Source: Phytomonospora sp040655735
GTDB lineage: Bacteria > Actinomycetota > Actinomycetes > Mycobacteriales > Micromonosporaceae
Direction: 5' to 3'
Length of the DNA: 64,000 bases
Assembly: GCF_040655735.1 (NCBI RefSeq)
Contig: NZ_JBFAKK010000020.1
Span: forward strand, 1 to 64,000
The translations under genes were made by a program, and so were the position numbers. The notes under the pieces were generated by a model. The model did no database searches, was not told where the DNA came from, and was given only the letters and a program-made list of their open reading frames with translations. Positions 44,090 to 53,561 of the stretch are shown here, piece after piece. Every line of letters begins with the position of its first letter. Within the stretch, counting starts at the first letter, position 1.

Positions 44090-45187
44090 ATGACCGACAC
44101 GCAGAAGCTCGTCCAGGAGACCATCGACGAACTCGTCGCCACCGGCGCCGAGACCGGTCTCCAGGTCGCCGCCTACCGGGCTGGGGAACTCGTCGTCGAC
44201 GCCGTCGCCGGAGTCGCCGACACCGCGACCGGCCGCCCGGTCACCTCCGCGACGCCGTTCTTCGCCACCTCCGTCGGCAAGGGCGTGGCCTCGACGGTCG
44301 TCCACGTGCTCGCCGAGCGGGGCGTGCTCTCTTACGACCGGCCCGTCGCCGAACTGTGGCCGGAGTTCGCCGCGCACGGCAAGGGGGACGCGACCTTGCG
44401 GCACGCCCTCACCCACACCGTCGGCGTGCCCGGCGTTCCCGCCGACACCACGCCCGAGGCCATGGTCGACTGGGAGCGGATGTGCGCCACCCTCGCCGCG
44501 GCCGAACCATGGTGGGAGCCGGGTACCAGGACCGGGTACCACGCGCTCACCTTCGGCTGGATCGTCGGCGAGGTCGTCCGCCGCGCCACCGGCCGCACGA
44601 TCGGTCAGGTCCTCCGCGACGAGGTCGCCGCGCCCCTCGGCGTCGCCGACGAGATCTACTTCGAGGTTCCCGCGGACCGCCTGCCGGCGCTCGCGGTGCT
44701 GGAGGAGCAGCCCCGCGCGGCCGACATGTTGGCCTCCCTGCCGCCGGATCTGCCCATGTTCAAGACGGCCCCCGCCGCGGTCTTTCCCGGAGCCGGGCTC
44801 TACAACCGCGCCGACTTCCTGCGCGCCGGCATTCCCGCGGGCGCGACCACGACGGCCCGGGCGATCGCGCGCATGTACGCCGCGCTCCTCGGCGAGGTCG
44901 ACGGCGTCCGGCTGATCTCTCCCGAACGGCTCGCCGAGGTCACCTCGGTCGCCTACAGCGGTGTCGACGAGGTCTTCGGCAACCCCGTCACCTGGGCGCT
45001 CGGTTACGGGATCGAGAAGCCCGAGGAGCGGCCCGGCCGCTTCGGCTTCGTCGGTGTCGGCGGGACCGTGGCCCACGCCGACACCGAGTCCGGCCTGACT
45101 TTCGCGCTCATGCGCAACAAGTTCGCCTTCGGCGACGTCTCCGCCGCCGAGCGCCTCGACGCCGTCGTCGCGGCGTCGGGCGCTTGA
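44090..45187 (+). CDS. serine hydrolase of the beta-lactamase/EstB family
   Basis: A 365-residue cytoplasmic class C-like hydrolase. The SxxK box is FFATSVGKGVAST (Ser-Val-Gly-Lys, near residue 63), then a Tyr motif in RTGYHALTFGWIVGEVVRRA and a C-terminal RFGFVGVGGTVAHADTESGL. It matches the EstB/LipL-type branch of esterases. ATG 44090 precedes the MTDTQKLVQETIDELVATG helix. It converges on the alpha/beta hydrolase gene (7 bp gap). Confidence 0.88.
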   Translation: MTDTQKLVQETIDELVATGAETGLQVAAYRAGELVVDAVAGVADTATGRPVTSATPFFATSVGKGVASTVVHVLAERGVLSYDRPVAELWPEFAAHGKGDATLRHALTHTVGVPGVPADTTPEAMVDWERMCATLAAAEPWWEPGTRTGYHALTFGWIVGEVVRRATGRTIGQVLRDEVAAPLGVADEIYFEVPADRLPALAVLEEQPRAADMLASLPPDLPMFKTAPAAVFPGAGLYNRADFLRAGIPAGATTTARAIARMYAALLGEVDGVRLISPERLAEVTSVAYSGVDEVFGNPVTWALGYGIEKPEERPGRFGFVGVGGTVAHADTESGLTFALMRNKFAFGDVSAAERLDAVVAASGA

Positions 45188-45194
45188 GAGCGCA

Positions 45195-46106
45195 CTACAT
45201 CCGCCCGGCGGTGTGCGCCGTGATCGCCCGCGCGAGTTCGGCGTGCACCTCCTCGGGGAGGGTGTGGCCCATGCCCTCGACCATCAGCAGCTGCGCGCCC
45301 GGGATCTGCTCGGCGATGACGGCCCCGTGCCCGGGCTTGACCGGCTCACGTGTCCCCTCGACGACCAGGGTCGGTGCCTTGACCCGGTCGAGGACGCCGA
45401 CCGGCTCGAAGTCGAGGTCGGCCATCCCGGCCATCCGGTGGTTGACCACCGAGTCGGGGTCGCGCGCCCGGTCGAGGATGCGCTCCTGCAGCGCCCGCTC
45501 GGCTTCCTCGTCGAAAGGCAGCTCGGGCCCGTGCAGCAGCCGTGCCTCGGCGACCTGTGCCTCGACGCGTTCCCGGCGGGTCGCCGGGGGAGCGCCCGCG
45601 GCCATGGCCGCGCGGTAGAAGTCGACGAACGCAGCCGTGGGCGGCGGCAGGCTGCCCTCGGGCTGCTCCTCGCCCATCAGCGCGGCCATGAGGACCTTGC
45701 CCTCACGCCCGCCGAGCGGGGACGAGCCGATGACGGTGAGGGTCTCCACGCGTTCGGGCGACTCCACCGCCAGCCACTGCCCGATCAGGCCGCCCGCCGA
45801 GTGGCCGACGACGTGCGCCGAGGCCAGCCCGTAGGCGTCCATTACGCGGACGATGTCGTCGCGGAGGTCCGCCCACGTGTAAGGGTTCGCGGCGAAGTCG
45901 ACCGCGGTCGAGCGGCCGGTGTCGCGATGGTCGTAGCGGATCACGTACCGGCCGGCGGCGGCCAGCCTCCCGACGAGGCCGTCGGGCCACACCACACCCT
46001 GCGACATGGAGCCCATGACCAGCAGGATCGCCGGGTCCCTCGGGTCGCCGAAGGACTCGGTCCACAGTTCGATGCCGTTGTTGGAGACGATCTTCTCAGC
46101 TGACAA
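45195..46106 (-). CDS. alpha/beta hydrolase
   Basis: A 303-residue alpha/beta hydrolase. The nucleophile elbow VVGHSAGGLIGQWL (Ser near residue 100), YDHRDTGRST after strand 4, a PTLVVEGTREPVKPGHG Asp loop and GMGHTLPEEVH with the catalytic His. The start is a TTG (46106) with AAGGTGG upstream; no ATG or GTG exists in that region. It is probably an esterase or a related hydrolase of a small substrate. The LAL regulator lies upstream on the same strand, 98 bp away. Confidence 0.87.
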   Translation of the reverse strand: MSAEKIVSNNGIELWTESFGDPRDPAILLVMGSMSQGVVWPDGLVGRLAAAGRYVIRYDHRDTGRSTAVDFAANPYTWADLRDDIVRVMDAYGLASAHVVGHSAGGLIGQWLAVESPERVETLTVIGSSPLGGREGKVLMAALMGEEQPEGSLPPPTAAFVDFYRAAMAAGAPPATRRERVEAQVAEARLLHGPELPFDEEAERALQERILDRARDPDSVVNHRMAGMADLDFEPVGVLDRVKAPTLVVEGTREPVKPGHGAVIAEQIPGAQLLMVEGMGHTLPEEVHAELARAITAHTAGRM

Positions 46107-46204
46107 GCCGATTCCACCTTTTTCGGTTCTCCGGGGCCGTTCCCCGGATGTGTCACCAGCTTGCCGCCGGTCGCGGCGGGTGCCATCCGTAGGACTACCG
46201 GTCC

Positions 46205-48835
46205 TCACCCCAGTAGCCGCGCGAGCTCGGTACGGGAGGTGATGCCGAGCTTCGGATAGACCTTGTAGAGGTGGTACTCGACCGTGCGCGGGCTGAGGAA
46301 GAGCCGCGCGGCGACCTCCCGGCTCGACGCGCCCGCGCCGACCAGCCGCGCGATGCGCAGCTCCTGCGGGGTGAGCGCCGCCAGCGCGTCGGCGGCGGGG
46401 CCCTCGGCGTTCTCCCCGGCCGCCCGCAGTTCGCCGTGAGCGCGCTCGGTCCATGGCGCCGCGCCGAGCCGGGCGAAGGTCTCCATCGCCGACCGCAGCT
46501 GCGCCCGTGCCTCGCCGGGCCGGTGAGCCCGGCGCAGCCTCTCCCCGTATAGCAGGCACGTGCGGGCGTGTTCGAAGGGCGAACCGCCGGTCGCGGTGAC
46601 GGCACCGGCGAGCAGTTCCAAGGCTCTGTCCGGCCCGGCGGTCAGCGCCCGGGAGCGGTCCAGCAGTGCCTGGGTCGCGGGACTCGCGGCGTTCGCAGAC
46701 CAGCGCTCGAACTCGGCGAGGACATGGGCGGCTGCTTCGAGCTCGCCGGCGCCGACGGCGGCCTCCACGCGGTCGGGGGAGGTACGCCAGGTCACCGTCG
46801 GGTGGCCGAGGCCCGGCCCGGCGGCGGCGAGCGCGGTGAAGCGGTCGTGGGCGGCGGCGAAGCGGCCGAGGCCCAGGTCGAGCAGGCCGAGGGTGTAGTT
46901 GGCGGTGGCCGCGCGCAGACCGATCCGGTGGGGGATCGCGATCGACAGCGCCTCGGCGGCCCGTTCCCGGCAGCGGTCCTCCTCGCCCCGGATGGCCGCG
47001 ACGGCGGCGAGGTTGGCCAGGTGCGCGGGGACGGAGTTGGTGTACCCGGCCTCGCGGGCCAGGGCGAGGCCCTCCTCGGCGACGGCTTCGCTGTGCGCGA
47101 GCCTTCCGGCCATGCGCTCGCCGGTGGCGACGAACTCCAGCACGACGGGTAGCTGGCCTGTCATGCCCGACATGCGCGCGAAGCGGCCGGCGCGGGTGGC
47201 GAACTCGGCGGCGGTGTCGGCCTCGCCGAGGTAGCTGGCGGCGGTGGTGGCCCACAGCAGCAGGGTCGCGTCGTCGAAGTCGCGGGCGGTCTCGACCGCC
47301 GCGCGCAGCAGCGGGCCGCCGGAGGGGTCGCCGTCGAGGGAGGCGCCGACGCCGACGAGCACGTCGCGCAGGAAACCGCGCTCCAGGGGCGCGGCGAGGC
47401 GTCCGGCCTCGACGATCGCGGGCACGTCGCCGACGTAGGAGGCGGCCTCGGCGGCGTCGGCGAGCAGTTCGGTGGAGGGGTGTTCGGCGGCGGTGGCCAG
47501 CAGGAGGCGAGTGGCCTCGGCGACGTCGCCGGAGTTGAGGTCGAAGCGGCCTCGCAGGCGGGCGAGGTCGGCGAGGAGGGCGGGGTCGCGGGCCAGTTCC
47601 CGGGCGTCGGCGAGGCGTCCGGCGGCCAGGCCGGGGCGGCCGCCGAGCCAGGCCGAGCGGGCGGCGTCGGCGAGCCGGCGGGCGCGCAGGTCGCGGTCGG
47701 GGGTGAGCTCGGCGGCGCGGGTCAAGGCGGTGGCGGCGTCGGCGTATCCGCCGCGTTCGGCGGCGCGGTGGGCCGAGGCGGTCAGCTCGGCGGCGACGTC
47801 CGGGTCGGTGCCGACGGTCGCCTCGGCGCGGTGGAGGGCGCGGCGGTCGGGGTCGGTGTGGTTCTCGGCGAGGGCCTGGTGTGCGGCGCGGACGCCGGCG
47901 GGCCCGGCTTCGGCGACGGCCGCGGCCCGCACCAGCGGGTGGCGGAAGGCGATCGCGGCGCCGACGGTAACCAGGCCCGAGGCCTCGACTTCGGCGAGGG
48001 CGTCGGATCCGGCGGCGGCGAGGACCACGTCGGGGTCGCCCCGGCCGTCGAGAGCGGCGACGAGCAGGAGGCGGCGCGCGGGCGGACTGAGCTCGGCGAC
48101 GGGCCCGGCGAAGATGGCCGCGCCGGCGGGGAGCGGGTCGGGCAGGGGCTCGCGGTCCTGCCACTGGGCGGCGGTGAGCAGGTCGGCCGCCTCGGCCAGC
48201 GCGAGAGGGTTGCCCCCGGTCAGCTCGGTCAGGCGCGCGACGACGCCGGGCGCGGGTTCGACCGGTGCGCGCTCGGCCAGCAGCGCGGCGGTGTCGCCGG
48301 GATTCAGCCCGGTCAGGCGCAGCCTGTCGAGGCCGCGCGCCCACGTGGGAGGTTCGCCGCGGGCGGCGAGGACCATCGCCACGCCGTGGCCGGCGAGCCT
48401 GCGGGCGGCGAACACGAGCGCGTCGGCGGAGGCGGCGTCGAGCCACTGGACGTCGTCGACGAGGCAGAGCAGTCCTTCGGTGGCGGCCTCGGTGAGCAGC
48501 GAGAACACCCCGGCGGCGACCAGGAAGCGGTCGGCGGGGGCGGCGGCTTCGCCGAAGGCGCCGCGAAGGGCCTCCCGCTGGGGTGCGGGGAGGCCGTCGA
48601 ACAGGTCCGTGACGGGGTGGAGGAGCTGGTGGAGCGCGGCGAAGGCCATGCCCGACTCGGGTTCGACACCGGCGGCCCGCAGGACGCGCAGGTCCCCGCC
48701 GGCGGCGTGGTCGAGCAGCGCGGACTTGCCCGCGCCCGCCTCACCGCTGATCAGCAGCGCGCCGCCGTCTCCCTCGCGTGCTGAGGAAACCAGGGAGTCG
48801 AGCGCGGCGACCTCGCCGGAGCGGCCGTGGAGCAT
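46205..48835 (-). CDS. LAL-type LuxR regulator with AAA+ ATPase
   Basis: An 876-residue LAL regulator, paralogous to that at 21868-24534. Walker A ISGEAGAGKSALLDHA (about residue 30), Walker B LLCLVDDVQWLDAASADALV (about 125), helical TPR-like body, and C-terminal HTH LTPQELRIARLVGAGASSRE followed by VEYHLYKVYPKLGITSRTEL. Start ATG 48835. Flanked by an alpha/beta hydrolase and a serine hydrolase on the same strand, which it may control. Confidence 0.92.
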   Translation of the reverse strand: MLHGRSGEVAALDSLVSSAREGDGGALLISGEAGAGKSALLDHAAGGDLRVLRAAGVEPESGMAFAALHQLLHPVTDLFDGLPAPQREALRGAFGEAAAPADRFLVAAGVFSLLTEAATEGLLCLVDDVQWLDAASADALVFAARRLAGHGVAMVLAARGEPPTWARGLDRLRLTGLNPGDTAALLAERAPVEPAPGVVARLTELTGGNPLALAEAADLLTAAQWQDREPLPDPLPAGAAIFAGPVAELSPPARRLLLVAALDGRGDPDVVLAAAGSDALAEVEASGLVTVGAAIAFRHPLVRAAAVAEAGPAGVRAAHQALAENHTDPDRRALHRAEATVGTDPDVAAELTASAHRAAERGGYADAATALTRAAELTPDRDLRARRLADAARSAWLGGRPGLAAGRLADARELARDPALLADLARLRGRFDLNSGDVAEATRLLLATAAEHPSTELLADAAEAASYVGDVPAIVEAGRLAAPLERGFLRDVLVGVGASLDGDPSGGPLLRAAVETARDFDDATLLLWATTAASYLGEADTAAEFATRAGRFARMSGMTGQLPVVLEFVATGERMAGRLAHSEAVAEEGLALAREAGYTNSVPAHLANLAAVAAIRGEEDRCRERAAEALSIAIPHRIGLRAATANYTLGLLDLGLGRFAAAHDRFTALAAAGPGLGHPTVTWRTSPDRVEAAVGAGELEAAAHVLAEFERWSANAASPATQALLDRSRALTAGPDRALELLAGAVTATGGSPFEHARTCLLYGERLRRAHRPGEARAQLRSAMETFARLGAAPWTERAHGELRAAGENAEGPAADALAALTPQELRIARLVGAGASSREVAARLFLSPRTVEYHLYKVYPKLGITSRTELARLLG

Positions 48836-48852
48836 TCCGCCACGGTAGATGA

Positions 48853-50097
48853 TCAATCGCGGCGGTGGCCGGTCACCCACGACAGCGGCAGGCGCAGGGT
48901 CAGCGTGTCGCGGTCGTGGAGGTCGAGGGTGACGTCGGGATCCTCCATGTCGGCGAAGGTGCGCGCCGCGACCGGCCGCATCCGCCGCTCGACGTCGCCC
49001 GTCGAGACCCGGAGCAGGCCCGGTTCCGCCGCGACGGTCAGCTCCTTGCCCCCGCCGACGAACACACCCGCGAAGTCGGCGAGACCGTCGAGGGCGACCG
49101 TGGGCCGCATCGGTTCGGGCAGGCCGAGAACGGTGTCGATGATGTCGCGCACGAGCGGTCCGCAGCCGAAACCGCCGAGGTTGGTCAGCACGATGACGCT
49201 GAAGTCCTCCGAGGGGATGCGCGCGTAGAAGTTGGCGAAGCCCGCGATTGCGCCCGAGTGGTAGGCGAGGCGCCGGCCCCGGTAGGTGCCGAGGAACCAA
49301 CCGTGCCCATAGCCCTCGGTGCGTCCGCAGGCCAGCCGCACGGGCTCGTGGAGGCCGGTGAGATCGAAGACGCCGTCGTGCAGGGCGTTGTCGAAGGCGA
49401 CGAGGTCGTCGAGGGTCGAGCCGAGGCCGCCGGCGCCGCCCGGGACGGTCATGCTCACGGGGGCCGCGTTGGCGAAGCGCTCGCCGTCGCGGTCGTAGCC
49501 CCGGGCGCGGTGGGGGACCAGGGCGGTGTCGTCGAGCAGCCGCGACGAGGTCATCCCCGCGGGGCCGAAGACCCGTTCGGCGAGGACGTCGCCGAATGGC
49601 GCGCCGGCCACGCGGGCGGCGATGACGTCGAGGAGCCGGTAGCCGGAGTTGCTGTAGTGGTGGCGGGTGCCGGGCTCGAAAACGAGGGGGAGCCCGGCGA
49701 ACAGGGCGATGACCTCGTCGTCGGTGTGGTCGAGGCGCGAGGTGCGGTCCGCGAAGCCCGGCAGGGCGGTGAAGTTCGGGATCCCGGAGGTGTGGGCGAG
49801 CAAGTGGGCGACGGTGACCGCGTCGCCGTGGGGGAGCCCGGGGAGGTAGCCGGCGATCGGCGCGTCGAGGTCGAGGAGGCCGTCGGCGGCCAGCGACCGT
49901 ACGGCCAGCGCGGTGAGGGGCTTGCTGAGCGAGGCGAGGCGGAAGACCGTCTCGTGCGTCACCGGCCGGTCCCATTCGAGGTCGGCGCGACCGTGGCAGC
50001 TTCGGTGTGCGAGCCGTCCCCCGTGCCGCACGGCGACGGCGGCGCCGGGGACGGCGGACAGTTCTTCGTCCAGGAGGGACACCAGCGCATCGGTCAT
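48853..50097 (-). CDS. serine hydrolase of the beta-lactamase/D-aminopeptidase type
   Basis: A 414-residue class C-like hydrolase with LASLSKPLTA (SxxK near residue 55), RHHYSNSGYRLL (YxN near 155) and a C-terminal YHSGAIAGFANFYARI (HxG). All three active-site boxes of the family are present. The C-terminal 110 residues form an extra beta domain. No signal peptide. It lies just upstream of the LAL regulator (17 bp), presumably one operon. Confidence 0.88.
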   Translation of the reverse strand: MTDALVSLLDEELSAVPGAAVAVRHGGRLAHRSCHGRADLEWDRPVTHETVFRLASLSKPLTALAVRSLAADGLLDLDAPIAGYLPGLPHGDAVTVAHLLAHTSGIPNFTALPGFADRTSRLDHTDDEVIALFAGLPLVFEPGTRHHYSNSGYRLLDVIAARVAGAPFGDVLAERVFGPAGMTSSRLLDDTALVPHRARGYDRDGERFANAAPVSMTVPGGAGGLGSTLDDLVAFDNALHDGVFDLTGLHEPVRLACGRTEGYGHGWFLGTYRGRRLAYHSGAIAGFANFYARIPSEDFSVIVLTNLGGFGCGPLVRDIIDTVLGLPEPMRPTVALDGLADFAGVFVGGGKELTVAAEPGLLRVSTGDVERRMRPVAARTFADMEDPDVTLDLHDRDTLTLRLPLSWVTGHRRD

Positions 50098-50169
50098 GCC
50101 CGAACGGTAAGCGCCCGGCAGGGGCGGCGAAATCCGATTGCGGACCGATGTTTCGCGGCCGGTTACCGG

Positions 50170-51312
50170 TTATGTTGGTAATGGCCCCGAAGGCGGGTCG
50201 CCGAATCCGCGGATGCCCGCGAGCCTCGCCCCGGCCAGCCTGATCCCGCCGATCCGCGCGCCGGTGAAGTCCGCCCCGGTCAGGTCGGCGCCCTCGAAGT
50301 CGGTGTGGCGCAGGTCCGCGCCGGTCAGATCGGCTCCCCGCAGGTCGGCGCGGGACAGATCGGCCGCCATGAGGTCGGCGCCCGACAAGTTCACGTCCGG
50401 CAGGTGGGCGTCGGTGACCGTCGCCCCGCGAAGTCGGGCCCGGCTCAGGTCGGCCTTCTCACCCATGATCCCGGTCAGGTCCGACCACGGCAGGTCCAGC
50501 GCGCGCAGATCCCTCGCCGTACCGAGAGAGCGGCTGCGCAGACAGGCCTGTTCCCCCTCGGTGCCATTCGGGCCGGAGTAGACGGCAAGGCCGTATCCGG
50601 CGGCGCTGAGGACCTGCCAGGCATCCGGGAGGAAGTAGAAGCGGTCGAACTTGCCGTCCGGAACGCCGCCACCGGAGGCGAGCCAGCGGCGGTGGGCTTC
50701 GGCGACGGCGGCCAGTTCGGCCTCGGTCAAAGGCGCGGCCTCGGCGAGGTCGCGCATGGCCTGCGGGTCGAGAGTGCTCTCCCGGACGGGCGCGACGAAA
50801 GGTTCGGTCGCGGGCGACTCCGGCGCGCCGGCGGGGCGGGGGCGGGCCTCGGTGTCGTAGGACGTGGTCTCCCAGCACTGGCCGAGGGTGAGGTGGGCCA
50901 GCCATCGGGCGTCGGTGACCCGGACGTCGAAGTCGCCCTGGACCATCATGTCCTCGTGCGCGAAGCAGCCTTCGCCCTGCGGGCAGGGGAAACCGTAGGG
51001 CAGATTCGCCAGGACGGCCGGTGCCAGCGGATCGTTGCGGGAGGTGCGCAACTTCGCCGACTCCACGAAGCGCCAGGTCTCGGCGTCGATCCACTCCTCG
51101 TCGAGGATCTGGTCTTGAGTGATGTGGTCGGCGAGGAGCCCTTCTCCGGCGCGGCTGGGGGCGGGATCGTAGAGGGCGCGCAGGAAGAAGCTCGGGTCCT
51201 CGGGCAAGGGGTCGTAGTAGTCGTGGTCGTAGAGCAGCGTGAAGACCCGCAACCGCACCTCCCGTCGATGCGGGGCGAGGTCCATAACGCGCAGTGCGTA
51301 CAACTCGGTCAA
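50170..51312 (-). CDS. pentapeptide-repeat protein with unknown N-terminal domain (copy 1)
   Basis: A 380-residue protein. Residues 1-270 form an unrecognised domain (ALRVMDLAPHRREVRLRVFT, then DPSFFLRALYDP, GDFDVRVTDARWLAHLTLGQ). Residues 275-370 are pentapeptide repeats (ADLMAADLSRADLRGADLTG), which fold as a right-handed quadrilateral beta-helix. The start is TTG 51312, with AGGAG 5 nt upstream; the same TTG and site occur in copy 2, giving both 380 residues. The penultimate region has one TTA codon. It is a neighbour of copy 2 by tandem duplication. Confidence 0.82.
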   Translation of the reverse strand: MTELYALRVMDLAPHRREVRLRVFTLLYDHDYYDPLPEDPSFFLRALYDPAPSRAGEGLLADHITQDQILDEEWIDAETWRFVESAKLRTSRNDPLAPAVLANLPYGFPCPQGEGCFAHEDMMVQGDFDVRVTDARWLAHLTLGQCWETTSYDTEARPRPAGAPESPATEPFVAPVRESTLDPQAMRDLAEAAPLTEAELAAVAEAHRRWLASGGGVPDGKFDRFYFLPDAWQVLSAAGYGLAVYSGPNGTEGEQACLRSRSLGTARDLRALDLPWSDLTGIMGEKADLSRARLRGATVTDAHLPDVNLSGADLMAADLSRADLRGADLTGADLRHTDFEGADLTGADFTGARIGGIRLAGARLAGIRGFGDPPSGPLPT

Positions 51313-51448
51313 CACGGCTCCTTTGTTTGCGATCCCTTGCCGCGCAATCTATCGCCGAGCGCCGACACTCCTGCCAAAGCTGATCATCCGCCGCTCCTCG
51401 CCGGACATCGAGACCAGGATGCCGGTCTCCGTGTCCACGGTTTCATGG

Positions 51449-52591
51449 CTATGTTCGTGATGGCTCCGATGGAAGGTCGCCGAATCCTCGGATGCCGGTG
51501 AGCTTCGCTCCTGCCAGCCTGATCCCGCCGATCCGCGCGCCGGTGAAGTCCGCCCCGGTCAGGTCGGCGCCCTCGAAGTCGGTGTGGCGCAGGTCCGCGC
51601 CGGTCAGATCGGCCCCGAGAAGGAAGCCCCGGGACAGGCCGGCGGCCATGAGGTCGGCTCCCGACAGGTCGACGCCCGGCAGGTACGCGCCGGTCATTGT
51701 CGCTCCGCGAAGCCTCGCTCGGCCCAGCTTCACGTTCTCGCCGGCGGTCTCGGTCAGGTCGGCCCAGGGCAGCGTCAGACCCCGCAGATCCCTCCCCGCG
51801 CCCAGCGAGCGACCGCCGATCGAGGCCTGCTCGCCGCCGGTGCCCTTCGGCCCCAAGTAGACGGCTTGACCATGCCGGGACTCGGGGAAGACCAGCCAGG
51901 TGTCCGGCGGGTCTTGGAAGTGGTCGAAATACCCGTCCGGGACGCCGCCACCGGAGGCGAGCCAGAGTTCGTGGCCGTCGACGGCGGCGGCCAGTTCCGC
52001 CTCGGTCAGGGGCGCGGTCGCGGCGAGGTCGCGCATGGCATCCAGGTCAAGGGTGCTCGCCGCCTCGGGCGGCTCGTAGGGCTCGGTCGCGCGCGGTTCG
52101 GGTTCGTCGGCGGGGCGGGGGCGGGCCTCGGTGTCGTAGGACGTGGTCTCCCAGCACTGGCCGAGGGTGAGGTGGGCCAGCCACCGGGCGTCGGTGACCC
52201 GGACGTCGAAGTCGCCCTGGACCATCATGTCCTCGTGCGCGAAGCAGCCCACGCCCTGCCGGCGGGTGAAACCTGCGGGCAGGGCGGCCAGCTCGGTCGG
52301 CGTCAGGGGGTCGTTGCGGGAGGCACGCAGGTCTGCCGACTCGACGAAGCGCCAGGTCTGGGCGTCGACCCAGTCCTCGTCGAGGATCTGGTCGAGGGTG
52401 ACGTGATCGGCCAGCAGGCCCTCGCCGGTGAGGTCTTCGGCCGGATCGTAGAGGGCGCGCAGGAAGAAGCTGGGGTCGGCGGGCAGCGGGTCGTGGTAGT
52501 TCCGGTCGTAGACCAGCGTGAACACCCGCAGCCGCACTTCGCGCCGTGGCGGAGCGATGCCCATGACGCGCAGGGCGTACAGCTCGATCAA
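51449..52591 (-). CDS. pentapeptide-repeat protein with unknown N-terminal domain (copy 2)
   Basis: A 380-residue paralogue of the previous protein with the same domain order: N-terminal unknown domain (ALRVMGIAPPRREVRLRVFT, GDFDVRVTDARWLAHLTLGQ), then pentapeptide repeats (AGLSRGFLLGADLTGADLRH). The TTG start at 52591 has AGGAG with the same 5-nt spacing. Two internal stretches are almost identical in DNA to copy 1. Pentapeptide proteins can mimic DNA (Qnr/MfpA) or act as scaffolds; neither role can be assigned. Confidence 0.82.
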   Translation of the reverse strand: MIELYALRVMGIAPPRREVRLRVFTLVYDRNYHDPLPADPSFFLRALYDPAEDLTGEGLLADHVTLDQILDEDWVDAQTWRFVESADLRASRNDPLTPTELAALPAGFTRRQGVGCFAHEDMMVQGDFDVRVTDARWLAHLTLGQCWETTSYDTEARPRPADEPEPRATEPYEPPEAASTLDLDAMRDLAATAPLTEAELAAAVDGHELWLASGGGVPDGYFDHFQDPPDTWLVFPESRHGQAVYLGPKGTGGEQASIGGRSLGAGRDLRGLTLPWADLTETAGENVKLGRARLRGATMTGAYLPGVDLSGADLMAAGLSRGFLLGADLTGADLRHTDFEGADLTGADFTGARIGGIRLAGAKLTGIRGFGDLPSEPSRT

Positions 52592-52629
52592 GGCGGCTCC
52601 TTCTCGCGTGCTGGGGGTACCGGCGCAAC

Positions 52630-53544
52630 CTACCTCCGCCCGCCGACGAGTTCGCCGTAGCGGACGCCGGTCATCTCCTCCGACATCTCCCACAGCCTGC
52701 GCGCGGTTTCGGCGTCGGTCATCGCGCGCTCGCGGGCGCGCGCGACGGGCCGGCCGCGCAGCTGGAACGGTCCACTGGGGACGATGTACGAACCGCCGGG
52801 CAGCTCGGCGGTCGCCGCGTGCAGGGAGGTCCTGGCGCCGTCCTCGACGGGCTGGAACGCCAGCCGGATCAGCAGGCCGACGGCGGCGGCGTGGAAGCGG
52901 CCGCGTGTGCTGTTGGCGCCACCGGTCAGGACGTTGGTGCGGGTCAGCCCGGGTGCGACGGCCATGCTGCGCAGGGGCGAGCCGGCCGCGTCGGAGAGGC
53001 GCTGGAGCTCGGTGGCGAAGTAGAGGTTGGCGCGCTTGGACTGCACGTAGGCGAAGGCCGTGCGGTAGCGACGTTCGGCGTTGAGGTTGCCCAGGTCGAA
53101 GCGCGCGAAGCGCTGGCCTTCGCTGCTGACGGTGACCACGCGCGGGCGGGGCGAGGAGAGCAGGCGGGGCATGAGCAGCCCGGTCAGCGCGAAGGTGCCC
53201 AGGTGGTTGACGCCGAACTGGGACTCGAAGCCGTCGGCGGTCCGCGCGAAGGGGACCATCGCGATCCCGGCGTTGTTGACGAGCAGGTCGAGGCGCTCGT
53301 GCCCGAGGTCCTCGGCGAAGGCGCGGACGGAGGCGAGGTCGGCGAGGTCGAGGGCACGCAGTTCGACCGCGGCGCCGGGGATCTCGGCGCGAAGCCGGGC
53401 GACGGCGTCGGCTCCGCGTTCGGGGCTGCGGCAGGCCAGCACGACGCGTGCTCCGCGTCGGGCGAGTTCGCGGGCGGTGACGTGGCCGATGCCGCTGTTG
53501 GCGCCGGTGACCACGGCGAGGCGGCCGGTCAGGTCGGTGGGCAT
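52630..53544 (-). CDS. short-chain dehydrogenase (retinol dehydrogenase-like)
   Basis: A 304-residue SDR of the extended RDH-like branch. TGANSGIGHVTARELA (residues 13-28), LDLLVNNAGIAM, and VVTVSSEGQRFARF with YVQSKRANLYFATELQ for the catalytic pair. A C-terminal helical extension (MTDAETARRLWEMSEEMTG) is typical. ATG 53544 is used. It is divergent from a TetR gene and two inverted repeats lie between them, so it should be that repressor's target. Confidence 0.9.
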   Translation of the reverse strand: MPTDLTGRLAVVTGANSGIGHVTARELARRGARVVLACRSPERGADAVARLRAEIPGAAVELRALDLADLASVRAFAEDLGHERLDLLVNNAGIAMVPFARTADGFESQFGVNHLGTFALTGLLMPRLLSSPRPRVVTVSSEGQRFARFDLGNLNAERRYRTAFAYVQSKRANLYFATELQRLSDAAGSPLRSMAVAPGLTRTNVLTGGANSTRGRFHAAAVGLLIRLAFQPVEDGARTSLHAATAELPGGSYIVPSGPFQLRGRPVARARERAMTDAETARRLWEMSEEMTGVRYGELVGGRR

Positions 53545-53561
53545 GGGTCTCCTCCAGTCAT

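Larger units (their letters stand above)
50170..52591. repeat. tandem gene duplication with 1279-bp period
   Basis: Starts, stops and internal matches of the two pentapeptide genes are all offset by exactly 1279 bp, with no net insertion or deletion. Near-identical tracts: 50831-50970 against 52110-52249 (139 of 140 bases) and 50234-50334 against 51513-51613 (101 of 101). The rest has diverged. Confidence 0.9.

Noticed and set aside
45195..49975. Very long minus-strand frames (1083 and 1256 codons) that extend the hydrolase and LAL genes upstream
   Set aside because: The extra N-terminal parts are Arg/Pro-rich reading of neighbouring genes in a wrong frame. Start codons with ribosome sites and fold boundaries support the shorter genes.
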